64,000 nucleotides of DNA from Variovorax boronicumulans (GTDB lineage: Bacteria; Pseudomonadota; Gammaproteobacteria; Burkholderiales; Burkholderiaceae_C): positions 124,001-188,000 of the forward strand of contig NZ_JAUSSG010000003.1 in assembly GCF_030812215.1 (NCBI RefSeq), given 5' to 3'. Positions within the stretch are counted from its first letter, which is position 1, and the number at the start of each line of letters is the position of its first letter. Positions 1 through 7,978 of the stretch are shown here, piece after piece. The notes beneath the pieces were generated by a model, which saw only the letters and a list, made by a program, of their open reading frames with translations, was not told where the DNA came from and made no database searches. A program made the position numbers and the translations under genes.

Positions 1-268
1 GTTCGTGCAGGCCGACAGCGTGCGCCAGGTGCTCGACTACGTGAGCCGCGGCGAGGTCGAGGCCGGCTTCGTCTACCGCACCGACGCAGCGGTGGCTGGC
101 GACAAGGTCAGGATCGCCCTCTCGCCTTCGAGCAGCAGCCCCGTGACGTACCCGATCGCGGTGGTGGCCGAGAGCAGGCAGAAGTCGCTGGCCGGCGACT
201 TCCTCAACTTCCTCTCGACCGACGCCGCGCAGGAAGTGCTCGCCCGCTACGGATTCGGCAAGCCATGA
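1..268 (+). CDS. modA: Molybdate ABC transporter, substrate-binding protein ModA (C-terminal part)
   Basis: The frame is open from the window edge, so only the last 88 or so residues are visible. The text GFVYRTDAAV, then VAVVAES, then a closing FLNFLSTDAAQEVLARYGFGKP-type end is the usual C-terminus of periplasmic molybdate-binding proteins. It would bind molybdate or tungstate in the periplasm and deliver it to a ModBC importer. Its TGA overlaps the ATG of the ATPase gene (ATGA), so the two are translationally coupled. No permease gene lies between them; modB must be upstream of the window or elsewhere. Confidence 0.8.
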   Translation, partial: FVQADSVRQVLDYVSRGEVEAGFVYRTDAAVAGDKVRIALSPSSSSPVTYPIAVVAESRQKSLAGDFLNFLSTDAAQEVLARYGFGKP

Positions 269-1053
269 TCGACGTCGATCTGAAGCTCACGGTCCGGGAC
301 GGGGCGCGCCGCTTCGACCTGGCCGCGCGCTTTCAGACCGATGTTCCCTTCGCCGCGCTCTACGGCCCGTCGGGCGCGGGCAAGTCGCTCACGCTGCAAG
401 CCATCGCGGGGTTGCTGCATCCGTCGTCGGGGCATGTGCGCCTGGATGGCCGCACGCTCTACGACGCGGCGCAGCGCATCGACGTGCCGGCGCCCGAGCG
501 GCGCATCGGCTACCTGTTCCAGAACTACGCGCTGTTCCCGCACCTCACGGTGCGCGAGAACGTGTCCTTCGGCCTCACCTCGTGGCGCCGTCGCCGGTTG
601 CCGCCGAAAGAGGCGGAGACGGTGCAGGCCCTGCTCGAAGGTTTCGGCCTCGCCGCGCTCGCCGACAGCCGGCCGCAAAAACTCTCGGGCGGCCAGCAGC
701 AGCGCGTGGCGCTCGCGCGTGCGCTGGCCTGCCAGCCGCAGGTGCTGCTGCTCGACGAACCCTTCGCTGCCCTCAACCCGATGCTGCGCAGCGAACTGCG
801 CAACGAGCTTGCACAGGTGCGCCGCCAGTGGGGCATTCCGGTGCTGATGATCACGCACGACATCGAGGACGTGCTCGCGCTTGCCGACGTGGCGTTTGTC
901 TACAAGGACGGCCAGGTGGTGCGCGAGATCGACCTGCACACCGCCGAGAGCCGCGACATCGCACTGCGCGAAGTGGCGGGCGCGCCGTTGGTCGAGGAGA
1001 CGCCGCTGCGCAGCAAGTTGCGTGGTCTGCTGACCCAGGATGTGCGGGGTTGA
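265..1053 (+). CDS. modC: Molybdate ABC transporter ATP-binding protein, short form without TOBE domain
   Basis: 262-residue ABC ATPase that powers molybdate import at the inner membrane. Visible motifs are Walker A GPSGAGKS near residue 34, the Q-loop region LFQNYALFPHL, signature [15 protein letters not shown], Walker B VLLLDEPFAAL and the switch histidine in MITHDIED. Classical ModC is about 350 residues and ends in a molybdate-binding TOBE/Mop domain. This protein stops soon after the ATPase core, so that regulatory domain is missing. The start overlaps the modA stop. The oxidoreductase and fdhD downstream both need molybdenum cofactor, which fits a molybdenum supply role. Confidence 0.8.
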   Translation: MIDVDLKLTVRDGARRFDLAARFQTDVPFAALYGPSGAGKSLTLQAIAGLLHPSSGHVRLDGRTLYDAAQRIDVPAPERRIGYLFQNYALFPHLTVRENVSFGLTSWRRRRLPPKEAETVQALLEGFGLAALADSRPQKLSGGQQQRVALARALACQPQVLLLDEPFAALNPMLRSELRNELAQVRRQWGIPVLMITHDIEDVLALADVAFVYKDGQVVREIDLHTAESRDIALREVAGAPLVEETPLRSKLRGLLTQDVRG

Positions 1054-1058
1054 TGTTT

Positions 1059-1080
1059 GTGTATTGCATATGCGATACAC
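1059..1080. promoter_or_regulatory. 22-bp palindromic operator upstream of the toxin-antitoxin pair
   Basis: The arms GTGTAT and ATACAC flank a self-complementary GCATATGC core; only one symmetric pair (positions 1065/1074) is mismatched. It ends 7 bp before the preferred antitoxin start at 1088. A dyad here is where type II antitoxins usually bind to repress their own operon. Binding by this antitoxin is inferred. Confidence 0.6.
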
Positions 1081-1087
1081 TTTTTCG

Positions 1088-1366
1088 ATGAAATCCGCCA
1101 CCATCCCTTCCGTGCGTGTCGAGCCCGAGTTCCGGGCTGAAGTCGAGCAGGTTCTCGGTGAGGGCGAGTCCATGTCCCAATTCGTCGAAGCAGCCGTTCG
1201 TGCATGCGTTTCGCAGCGGAAGAGCCAGGCAGAGTTTGTTGCTCGCGGTATGAAATCCCTGACCAGCGCGCGTCGCAGTGGCGATTACGTCGATGCGAGT
1301 GAAGTGATGCAGCGCCTTAAGACAAGACTGGCCACGGCGAAGCGACAGAGCACTGCGCGCAGGTGA
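1088..1366 (+). CDS. Antitoxin of a ParD/YlcI-like type II toxin-antitoxin system
   Basis: 92-residue protein. The first half (IPSVRVEPEFRAEVEQVL, then SMSQFVEAAVRACV) looks like a ribbon-helix-helix DNA-binding domain of the kind seen in ParD and YlcI/YnfO-type antitoxins. The C-terminal half, including EFVARGMKSLTSARRSGDYV, would wrap the toxin. An upstream in-frame ATG at 1070 lies inside the palindrome, so 1088 is preferred as start. The stop overlaps the GTG start of the toxin gene, the usual coupled arrangement. Assignment rests on length, pattern and partner. Confidence 0.7.
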   Translation: MKSATIPSVRVEPEFRAEVEQVLGEGESMSQFVEAAVRACVSQRKSQAEFVARGMKSLTSARRSGDYVDASEVMQRLKTRLATAKRQSTARR

Positions 1367-1677
1367 GTTACACGGTCCGATTCACGCGCCAGGCGGCTGA
1401 AGACCTGCAGCGGTTGTATGACTTCGTGGTCGACCGGGAACTCGAAAGAGGCGGAGACTTGGAGTTGGCCTCGCGGGCTCTCGAAGCGATAGAGCACGGC
1501 ATTGCCACCCTCGCTTTCTCACCCTTTACTTGCCGCAAGGCGAGCGGCAGCCCTTTCATTCGCGAACTCGTGATTCCGTTTGGCGCCAGTGGCTATGTCG
1601 CCCTGTTCGAGATAGAGGCGAGCGACTTGATCGTCGTGGCTGCTGTCAGGCATCAGCGGGAAGACGACTACCACTGA
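1363..1677 (+). CDS. ParE/RelE-family toxin
   Basis: 104-residue protein starting at a GTG that overlaps the antitoxin stop. It begins YTVRFTRQAAEDLQRLYDFV and ends in a strand ASDLIVVAAVRHQREDDYH, which is the standard ParE/RelE fold pattern (N-terminal strand, two helices, C-terminal strands ending in a conserved R/H stretch). ParE members inhibit gyrase and RelE members cleave mRNA on the ribosome; the sequence alone does not decide which. With the upstream antitoxin and palindrome it forms a complete pair sitting between the mod genes and the molybdoenzyme. Confidence 0.75.
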   Translation: MSYTVRFTRQAAEDLQRLYDFVVDRELERGGDLELASRALEAIEHGIATLAFSPFTCRKASGSPFIRELVIPFGASGYVALFEIEASDLIVVAAVRHQREDDYH

Positions 1678-1805
1678 ATCCGGTGCGCTCCCGCGCAGCG
1701 GCGTGCGCTGCCCAGCTTGGCGCCGCCTCTTCATTTCCTTTTTGAATCGGCGCATGTCCCGATTCAATTTGACGCTCCCTGTGCCCACGGCGAACACTCG
1801 CCCGC

Positions 1806-4160
1806 ATGAGCAGTGAGCAGAAGATCGAGTTTTACAAGGGCCCCGCGGGCGGTTGGGGCGCACTTCGCAGCGTGACGAATGCGCTGCTGCGGCAGGACAT
1901 TCCCCTCAAGGGCGCGAAGACGCTGCTCTCGGCCAACCAGCCCGACGGTTTCGACTGCCCCGGCTGCGCCTGGCCCGACCGCAACCACGCCTCGACCTTC
2001 GAGTTCTGCGAGAACGGCGTGAAGGCCGTGGCGGCCGAAGCGACCGCGCGCCGCGCCGGCCCCGAGTTGTTCGCCAAGCACACCGTGGCGCAGCTGGCCG
2101 AGCAAAGCGATTTCTGGCTCGAAGACCAGGGCCGCCTCACGCACCCGATGGCCTATGACGCAGCGAGCGACAAGTACGTGCCCATCGGCTGGGACGACGC
2201 TTTCGCATTGATCGCGCGCCACCTGAACGCGCTGCCGGATCCGAACCAGGCCATCTTCTACACCTCGGGCCGCGCGAGCAACGAGGCGGCGTTCCTGTAC
2301 CAGCTCTTCGTGCGCGAGTACGGCACCAACAATTTCCCCGACTGCTCGAACATGTGCCATGAGCCGAGCGGCAGCGGCATGCGCCCGCAGATCGGCGTGG
2401 GCAAGGGCACGGTCACGCTCGAGGATTTCGAGAAGGCCGACGCCATCTTCATCTTCGGCCAGAACCCCGGCACCAACCATCCGCGCATGCTCGGCGAGCT
2501 GCGCGCGGCATCCAGGCGCGGCGCGCGCATCGTGAGCTTCAACCCGCTGCGCGAGCGCGGGCTGGAGCGCTTTGCCGATCCGCAGGACAAGCTGGAGATG
2601 GCGACCCTGGGCTCCACGCCCATCAGCACGCACTACTTCCAGCTGCGCGTGGGCGGCGACTTTGCGGCCGTGAAGGGAATGATGAAGCACGTCATCGAGC
2701 GCGAAGACGCGCTTGTCGCGCGCGGCGAAGCCTCGGTGCTCGATCACGCCTTCATCGCCACGCACACCACCGGTTTCGAGTCGCTCGCCGACGACTTGCG
2801 CGCCGAGTCGTGGGACGTGCTGGTGCAGGAGTCGGGCCTCACGCAGGAGCAGCTGCGGGCCGCGGCCGAGGTGTACCTCGGCGCGAAGAAGGTCATCGCC
2901 TGCTGGGGCATGGGCATCACGCAGCACCAGCACTCGGTGGCGACGATCCAGATGATCGTCAACTGGCTCATGCTGTGCGGCCACATGGGCCGCGAAGGCG
3001 CGGGCGCCTGCCCGGTGCGCGGGCACAGCAACGTGCAGGGCGACCGCACCATGGGCATCTGGGAAAAGCCGCCGGCAGCGCTGCTCGACCGGCTGCAGCA
3101 GGTGTTCGGCTTCGAGCCGCCGCGCCAGAACGGCCTGGACACGGTCGAGGCGATCCAGGCGATGCTCGACGGCAAGGGCCGCGTGTTCTTCGCGCTCGGC
3201 GGCAACTTCGCCGCCGCCACGCCCGACACCGACCAGACCTGGAAGGGCCTCAAGCAGTGCGACCTCACGGTGCACGTGACCACCAAGCTCAACCGCAGCC
3301 ACATCGTGCACGGGCGCGAGGCGCTGATCCTGCCGTGCCTGGGCCGCACCGAGATCGACATGCAGGCCAACGGCCCGCAAGGCGTGACGGTGGAAGACTC
3401 GATGAGCATGGTGCACATCTCGATGGGCATCAACCCGCCCGCGTCCGACCTGCTGCTGTCGGAGCCGGCCATCGTGGCGCGGCTCGCGGCGGCCACCATC
3501 GGCGCGCGCAGCAAGACGCCGTGGCTCTGGCTCATCGAGGACTACGCACGCATCCGCGACAAGATCGAAGCGGTGTTCGACGACTTCAAGGACTTCAACG
3601 CCCGTGTCGCCAAGCCCGGCGGCTTTCGCCTTCGCAACACCGCGAGCGAACGCGTGTGGGCGACCGCCTCGGAAAAGGCCGTGTTTTTCACCCATGCCGT
3701 GCCGCGCGACACGCCCTCGCACCGGGCACGCGCGCGCATCCGCGACACACAGGTGTTCACGCTCTTCACCACGCGCTCGCACGATCAGTACAACACCACC
3801 ATCTACGGCATGGACGACCGCTACCGCGGCGTGTTCGGCCAGCGCCGCGTGGTCTTCATCCACGCCGAGGACATCCGCGCGCTGGGCATGAAGGACGGCG
3901 ACTGGGTCGACCTGCAGACGGTATGGAACGACGGCCAGGAACGCCGCGCCGACCGCTTCAAGCTGGTGGCCTACGACATTCCGCGCGGCAACATCGCGGC
4001 CTATTACCCCGAGACCAATCCACTGGTGCCGCTGTCGGCGGTGGCGGAGAACGCGGGCACGCCGACATCCAAGTCCATTCCCGTGGTGCTGGTGCCGCAC
4101 GAGCTGCCGATCCAGAAGCTCTCGGAGGACGCGGCGGACGGCATGGTTGCAACGGCATGA
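1806..4160 (+). CDS. FdhF/YdeP-family molybdopterin oxidoreductase
   Basis: 784-residue protein of the FdhF/YdeP type, a cytoplasmic molybdopterin enzyme related to formate dehydrogenase alpha subunits. The N-terminus carries GFDCPGCAWPDRNH, typical of this family. The likely molybdenum ligand is Cys184 in SNMCHEPSG, aligned with the selenocysteine-His pair of E. coli FdhF, so this is a cysteine form. Further cofactor-binding text includes FGQNPGTNHPRML and CPVRGHSNVQGDRTMG. The true substrate of YdeP-like enzymes is not settled; YdeP is linked to acid resistance in E. coli. No iron-sulfur or NAD-binding partner subunit is adjacent. FdhD follows 440 bp downstream. Confidence 0.85.
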   Translation: MSSEQKIEFYKGPAGGWGALRSVTNALLRQDIPLKGAKTLLSANQPDGFDCPGCAWPDRNHASTFEFCENGVKAVAAEATARRAGPELFAKHTVAQLAEQSDFWLEDQGRLTHPMAYDAASDKYVPIGWDDAFALIARHLNALPDPNQAIFYTSGRASNEAAFLYQLFVREYGTNNFPDCSNMCHEPSGSGMRPQIGVGKGTVTLEDFEKADAIFIFGQNPGTNHPRMLGELRAASRRGARIVSFNPLRERGLERFADPQDKLEMATLGSTPISTHYFQLRVGGDFAAVKGMMKHVIEREDALVARGEASVLDHAFIATHTTGFESLADDLRAESWDVLVQESGLTQEQLRAAAEVYLGAKKVIACWGMGITQHQHSVATIQMIVNWLMLCGHMGREGAGACPVRGHSNVQGDRTMGIWEKPPAALLDRLQQVFGFEPPRQNGLDTVEAIQAMLDGKGRVFFALGGNFAAATPDTDQTWKGLKQCDLTVHVTTKLNRSHIVHGREALILPCLGRTEIDMQANGPQGVTVEDSMSMVHISMGINPPASDLLLSEPAIVARLAAATIGARSKTPWLWLIEDYARIRDKIEAVFDDFKDFNARVAKPGGFRLRNTASERVWATASEKAVFFTHAVPRDTPSHRARARIRDTQVFTLFTTRSHDQYNTTIYGMDDRYRGVFGQRRVVFIHAEDIRALGMKDGDWVDLQTVWNDGQERRADRFKLVAYDIPRGNIAAYYPETNPLVPLSAVAENAGTPTSKSIPVVLVPHELPIQKLSEDAADGMVATA

Positions 4161-4444
4161 GCGCACTGCTCGAAGACAGCCTCTCGGTCGCCATCCTGCG
4201 CATGCTCGCGCAGGAACCGGCGGGCACCGGCGTCTCGCTGCCGCGGCTTGGCAAGCGCCTGGGCCAAGGCGCGAGCGTCCTGATGCGCCGTCTCACGCTG
4301 ATGGGCGATGCGGCCATCGGCGGCGTGCGCGGGCCCGGCTGGGTGCGCGTGGTCCAGCATGACGACCGCTGGGTCGCGCACCTCGAAGCCCCTGGCCGCG
4401 CGCAGGTTCAAACACTGCCCCCGGCTGACGAGAACGGCGATTGA
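4157..4444 (+). CDS. Small protein coupled to the molybdoenzyme, possible winged helix
   Basis: 95-residue protein whose ATG overlaps the stop of the oxidoreductase gene (ATGA). The first two thirds (LSVAILRMLAQEP, then LPRLGKRLGQGASVLMRRLTLMGDAAI) looks like a three-helix winged-helix DNA-binding or protein-binding fold, followed by a strand pair GWVRVVQHDDRWVAHL. I do not recognise a named family. Its position between the molybdoenzyme and fdhD suggests an accessory or regulatory role, which is inference only. Confidence 0.6.
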   Translation: MSALLEDSLSVAILRMLAQEPAGTGVSLPRLGKRLGQGASVLMRRLTLMGDAAIGGVRGPGWVRVVQHDDRWVAHLEAPGRAQVQTLPPADENGD

Positions 4445-4565
4445 GAAGGTGTGAAGAAACCGTAGCGAGCGGTTCGAGCTTGCACCGAGGACCGGAGCCG
4501 TACTCTGTACGGTGAGGACCGCAGGTGCGAGATCGGACCGCGCAGTAGGTTTATTCACACCTTCT
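4444..4565. repeat. 122-bp near-palindromic fold-back element
   Basis: The element begins AGAAGGTGTGAAGAAACC and ends with the reverse complement of AGAAGGTGTGAATAAACC, so the terminal inverted repeats match at 17 of 18 positions. The two halves remain alignable to the centre, where CCGTAC-TCT-GTACGG forms a tight hairpin. The whole element could fold into one long imperfect stem. It starts on the last base of the 95-aa gene stop and ends 33 bp before the fdhD start. It resembles a MITE or REP-type intergenic element; no second copy was seen in the window. Confidence 0.75.
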
Positions 4566-4598
4566 GAGCGGACAATGGCCGGCCTATCCGGAGCCACC

Positions 4599-5477
4599 AT
4601 GTCCCAGCCCGACCTCGCCGATTCCGAAGACACCCTGCCATCGCTTTCACGACACGCCGTGCATGTGTTCGGCGAACGGGGCATGGGCCCCGAAGGCGCG
4701 TTGCGCGACGACACGCTGGCGGCCGAGGTGCCGGTCGCGCTGGTCTTCAACGGCGTCTCGCACGCGGTGATGATGGCCACGCCGCTCGACCTGGAAGATT
4801 TCGCGCTCGGCTTCGCGCTGAGCGAAGGCATTCTCGACAGCGCCGCCGACTGCCGCGGCATCGAGGTGCAGACCATCGATGCCATCTCGGCCGGCCTCCC
4901 TGAAGGCATGCCCGGCATCGAAGTGCAGCTCGACATCTCCACCCGCAGCTTCGAGCGCCTGAAGGGGCGCCGCCGCAGCCTCGCGGGCCGCACGGGCTGC
5001 GGCGTGTGCGGCGTCGAAAGTTTCGCGGGGCTCGACATCACACCGCAGCCGGTGCCGCCGCGCGACTGGATCGAGCGCATCGACCTCGAAACCGTGCTGC
5101 ACGCCTTCGCCGCGCTGCCCGCGCGCCAGGTCCTGAACGCCGAGGCGGGCGCCATCCATGCCGCGGGCTGGGCCACGGTGGAGGGCGAACTCACCGACGT
5201 GATGGAAGACGTGGGCCGGCACAACGCGCTCGACAAGCTGCTCGGCCGGCTCGCGCGCGCAGGGCGGCTCGAAGAGCCGGGCTTCGTGTTGATGTCCAGC
5301 CGCGGCAGCCACGAACTCGTGCGCAAGTGCGGGCGTCTCGGCATCGCGGCGATGGCGACCATCTCGGCGCCCACCGCCATGGGCGTGCGCATGGCCGAAC
5401 TGAGCGGCCTGCGCTTCTGGGGGCTGTGCCGCGCGCCGCGCGGCGTGCTCTATGCGAGCGGCCTGTCCGGCCGCTGA
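4599..5477 (+). CDS. fdhD: Formate dehydrogenase accessory sulfurtransferase FdhD
   Basis: 292-residue cytoplasmic protein that passes sulfur from a cysteine desulfurase to the molybdenum cofactor of formate dehydrogenase-type enzymes. The hallmark is the Cys pair in GRTGCGVCGVESF. Other family text is DFALGFALSEGIL, a DVGRHNALDKLLG block and a SSRGSHELVRKCGRLGI block. The frame extends upstream into the fold-back element, but the ATG at 4599 gives the usual N-terminus and length; an ATG at 4575 is an alternative. It probably serves the adjacent molybdoenzyme. Confidence 0.92.
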   Translation: MSQPDLADSEDTLPSLSRHAVHVFGERGMGPEGALRDDTLAAEVPVALVFNGVSHAVMMATPLDLEDFALGFALSEGILDSAADCRGIEVQTIDAISAGLPEGMPGIEVQLDISTRSFERLKGRRRSLAGRTGCGVCGVESFAGLDITPQPVPPRDWIERIDLETVLHAFAALPARQVLNAEAGAIHAAGWATVEGELTDVMEDVGRHNALDKLLGRLARAGRLEEPGFVLMSSRGSHELVRKCGRLGIAAMATISAPTAMGVRMAELSGLRFWGLCRAPRGVLYASGLSGR

Positions 5478-5484
5478 GGCGCCG

Positions 5485-6186
5485 TCACACCACGGTGCCG
5501 AAAAGCGCGCCGATAGCCGCGGTGACCCCCATGGCCAGTGCGCCCCAGAAAGTCACGCGCCACGCTGCCAACGGCACGGACGCGCCGCCGGCCCGGGCGG
5601 AAACGGCACCGAGTAGCGCCAGGCACGCGAGCGACGCGCCCCCCACCACATAGCCCAGGCCGGGCCCCGGAACCAGCGCCGCGATCGCCAGCGGCAACCC
5701 GGCGCCGACCGAAAAGCTGGCCGCCGAGGCCATGGCCGCCTGCACGGGCCGCGCGCTGGCGGCGCCGGACAGGCCGAGTTCGTCGCGCGAGTGCGCACCG
5801 AGCGCGTCGTGCTTCATCAACTGCGCGGCGACCTCTCGTGCCAACTCGGGCGCCACGCCGCGCGATGCATAGATGCCCGCGAGCTCGCTCAACTCGCTGG
5901 CGGGTTGTTCTTCGAGCTCCCGGCGCTCGCGGGCGAGGTCGGCATTTTCCGTGTCGGCCTGCGAGTGCACCGACACGTATTCGCCTGCCGCCATGGACAT
6001 GGCGCCGGCCACCAGCCCCGCGATGCCGCTCACGAGCACGGCGCTGTGGCTCGACCCTGCGGCGGCCACGCCGAGCAGCAGGCTGGCGGTGGAGACGATG
6101 CCGTCGTTGGCACCGAGCACGGCGGCACGCAGCCAGCCGATGCGGTCGGTGCGGTGTCCCTCGCGGTGGGCCCGCACCGATGTCAT
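5485..6186 (-). CDS. VIT1/CCC1-family transporter
   Basis: 233-residue membrane protein of the VIT1/CCC1 family, which moves Fe2+ or Mn2+ across membranes. The N-terminal text GWLRAAVLGANDGIVSTASLLLGVA is characteristic, followed by a second helix GIAGLVAGAMSMAAGEYVSV and a charged cytoplasmic stretch, then three more hydrophobic helices at the C-terminus. The ATG overlaps the stop of the cytochrome b gene (ATGA), so the two are co-translated. It converges on fdhD with only 7 bp between stops. Confidence 0.88.
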   Translation of the reverse strand: MTSVRAHREGHRTDRIGWLRAAVLGANDGIVSTASLLLGVAAAGSSHSAVLVSGIAGLVAGAMSMAAGEYVSVHSQADTENADLARERRELEEQPASELSELAGIYASRGVAPELAREVAAQLMKHDALGAHSRDELGLSGAASARPVQAAMASAASFSVGAGLPLAIAALVPGPGLGYVVGGASLACLALLGAVSARAGGASVPLAAWRVTFWGALAMGVTAAIGALFGTVV

Positions 6187-6767
6187 CGACGGCTTCTCGC
6201 CGGGTGGGGCACGCTTCGCTCCGCACGAAGCCCGATGCGCCGCAAGGTGTTGTCCTTGACCACGTAGTGATGAAACAGCCCCGCGGCCGCATGCAGCCCG
6301 ATAAGAAAGTAGCCGATCGTGCCCAGCGCCTCGTGGGCATCCTCCAGCCGGTGCGCCAGCCCGGTGTCCGGCGCGAGCAGCGACGGCAGCGCGAGGCCGA
6401 AGAGCGCAACGGGCTTGTCGTCCGCGCTCAGTGCCAGCCAGCCCAGCAACGGCATGGCGATCATGAAGACGTACAGCGCCACGCTCATGAACCGCGCCAG
6501 CCGGGCCTGCCAGGGCGGCATCGGCGGGGCGATGGGCGGTGTCGCGCCGGAGGTCCAGCGTGCCGCGAGCCTTGCCGTCACCAGCGCCAGCACGCACAGC
6601 CCGAGCGAGAAGTGCAGCGACTTCATGCCCGCGCGCAGCGCACTGCCGCGGGGCGTCAGGTCGCGCAGTTCCATCAAGGCGTAGACGGCGACCAGCAGGA
6701 GCAGCATCAGCCAGTGCAGCGCGACCAGCACCGCGCTGTAGCGCTGCGGGGTGTTTTTCCAGTTCAT
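6183..6767 (-). CDS. Cytochrome b561-type membrane protein
   Basis: 194-residue four-helix membrane cytochrome b. The text YSAVLVALHWLMLLLLVAVYALMELRD has the first haem-ligand histidine; further histidines lie in KSLHFSLGLCVL, EDAHEALGTIGYFLIGLHAAAGLFHHYV. These proteins shuttle electrons from quinol to periplasmic acceptors, with the partner usually unknown. The start at 6767 is chosen because AGGGAAG stands just upstream and the first helix then begins normally; the frame is open further upstream. The stop overlaps the start of the VIT-family gene. Confidence 0.88.
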   Translation of the reverse strand: MNWKNTPQRYSAVLVALHWLMLLLLVAVYALMELRDLTPRGSALRAGMKSLHFSLGLCVLALVTARLAARWTSGATPPIAPPMPPWQARLARFMSVALYVFMIAMPLLGWLALSADDKPVALFGLALPSLLAPDTGLAHRLEDAHEALGTIGYFLIGLHAAAGLFHHYVVKDNTLRRIGLRAERSVPHPARSRR

Positions 6768-6882
6768 TTGCTTCTTCCCTGCGCGTGTGGGCCGCGCGGC
6801 AGCAGTTTCGATGGACTCATGGCCGGCTCTTTTGATCTGGGACAAGAAAGCCTGTCGTGCGCATGCAGCGCCGCATGGCTTG

Positions 6883-7941
6883 TCAGTGAGCGTCGCCCAG
6901 CCTTCGAACCGCCTCGGCGACCGCCTCGATGCCCTGATCGCTCAGGTCGTTGGCCGCCACGCTGCGGCGGCGCTCCCAGGCCTTGAAGTGGAGCTCCTGG
7001 GACTTCTGGTAGTGCGGGTCGTAGTGCAGCGCCATCAGCTCGGCGAAGAGCTTCGGCAGGTTCGCCTCGTGCGCCCATTGCTGCCAGCGCGCCACCGTTT
7101 CCTTGCCCTGCAGTTCCTTGAGCACACCCAGCTTGTCGGCCAGCGCATCGCGGTCGTCGCCGAGGTAGGCGTAGTCGCGCAGTAGGTAGGCCAGGCGCGC
7201 CTCGGGCGTGGCCGCCACTTCGATGCAGGGCGCGGCCCGCATCTGCGCCACCAGCGACAGCGGCAGCGAGAGCCGGCCGATGCGGATGCTCTCGCCCTCG
7301 ACGTACAGCGGGCGCTTCAGGTCGATGGCTTCGAGCACCGTGGCGATGCGCGTCTCGAAATGCTTTTGCGACGGCTGCGGCACGCCGGGCAGCGAACCGA
7401 GCAGCGAACCCTTGTGGCTCGCGAAATCTTCCAGGTCGAGCACCTGTTCGCCGCGCTCGGCCAGCGCATGCAGCACGCGCGTCTTGGCGCTGCCGGTGGC
7501 ACCGCAGATCACACGCAGGTCGAGCTGCGGGGCCAGCGAATCGATCTGCGTGATGACGTGGCGGCGAAAGCTCTTGTAGCCGCCGGCGAGCTGCTGCGCG
7601 TCCCAGCCGACGAGCCGCAGCCACGTCACCATCGAGCCGCTGCGCATGCCGCCGCGCCAGCAATAGACCAGCGGCTTCCACTTCTCGGGCCGGTCGGCCA
7701 GCGTGTCGCGCAGATGCTTCGCGATGTTGGCCGCGACCATCGCACCGCCGATGCGCCGGGCCTCGAAGGCGCCGGTCTGCACGTAGACGGTGCCCACGAT
7801 GCGGCGCTCCTCGTCGTCGAGCACCGGGCAGTTGATGGCGCCGGGAATGTGGTCGAGCGCGAACTCGGCCGGCGAGCGGGCGTCGATGATCGTGTCGAAG
7901 GCGTGGCGGTCGCCGACCCGCACGGGCTGGCGATGACTCAT
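6883..7941 (-). CDS. selU: tRNA 2-selenouridine synthase
   Basis: 352-residue protein (also called MnmH or YbbB) that converts 2-thiouridine at the tRNA wobble position to 2-selenouridine using selenophosphate. A rhodanese domain occupies about residues 10-125 with the catalytic Cys94 in VYCWRGGMRSGS; a P-loop ATPase-like domain follows with GATGSAKT near residue 147. Its substrate maker, selD, lies 3.4 kb away. It is the last gene behind the phn-like transporter genes on the same strand, 37 bp after the second permease, with a five-codon frame (MRFLP) whose stop overlaps its ATG. Confidence 0.93.
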   Translation of the reverse strand: MSHRQPVRVGDRHAFDTIIDARSPAEFALDHIPGAINCPVLDDEERRIVGTVYVQTGAFEARRIGGAMVAANIAKHLRDTLADRPEKWKPLVYCWRGGMRSGSMVTWLRLVGWDAQQLAGGYKSFRRHVITQIDSLAPQLDLRVICGATGSAKTRVLHALAERGEQVLDLEDFASHKGSLLGSLPGVPQPSQKHFETRIATVLEAIDLKRPLYVEGESIRIGRLSLPLSLVAQMRAAPCIEVAATPEARLAYLLRDYAYLGDDRDALADKLGVLKELQGKETVARWQQWAHEANLPKLFAELMALHYDPHYQKSQELHFKAWERRRSVAANDLSDQGIEAVAEAVRRLGDAH

Positions 7942-7978
7942 GGCAGGAACCTCATGCGCCCGATTGTCGCCGGAGGCC

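Noticed and set aside
1764-4166. 800-codon open frame opposite the molybdoenzyme gene
   Set aside because: It mirrors the codon pattern of the gene on the other strand, is full of His/Arg/Ala runs and shows no family motif. It is a high-GC shadow.
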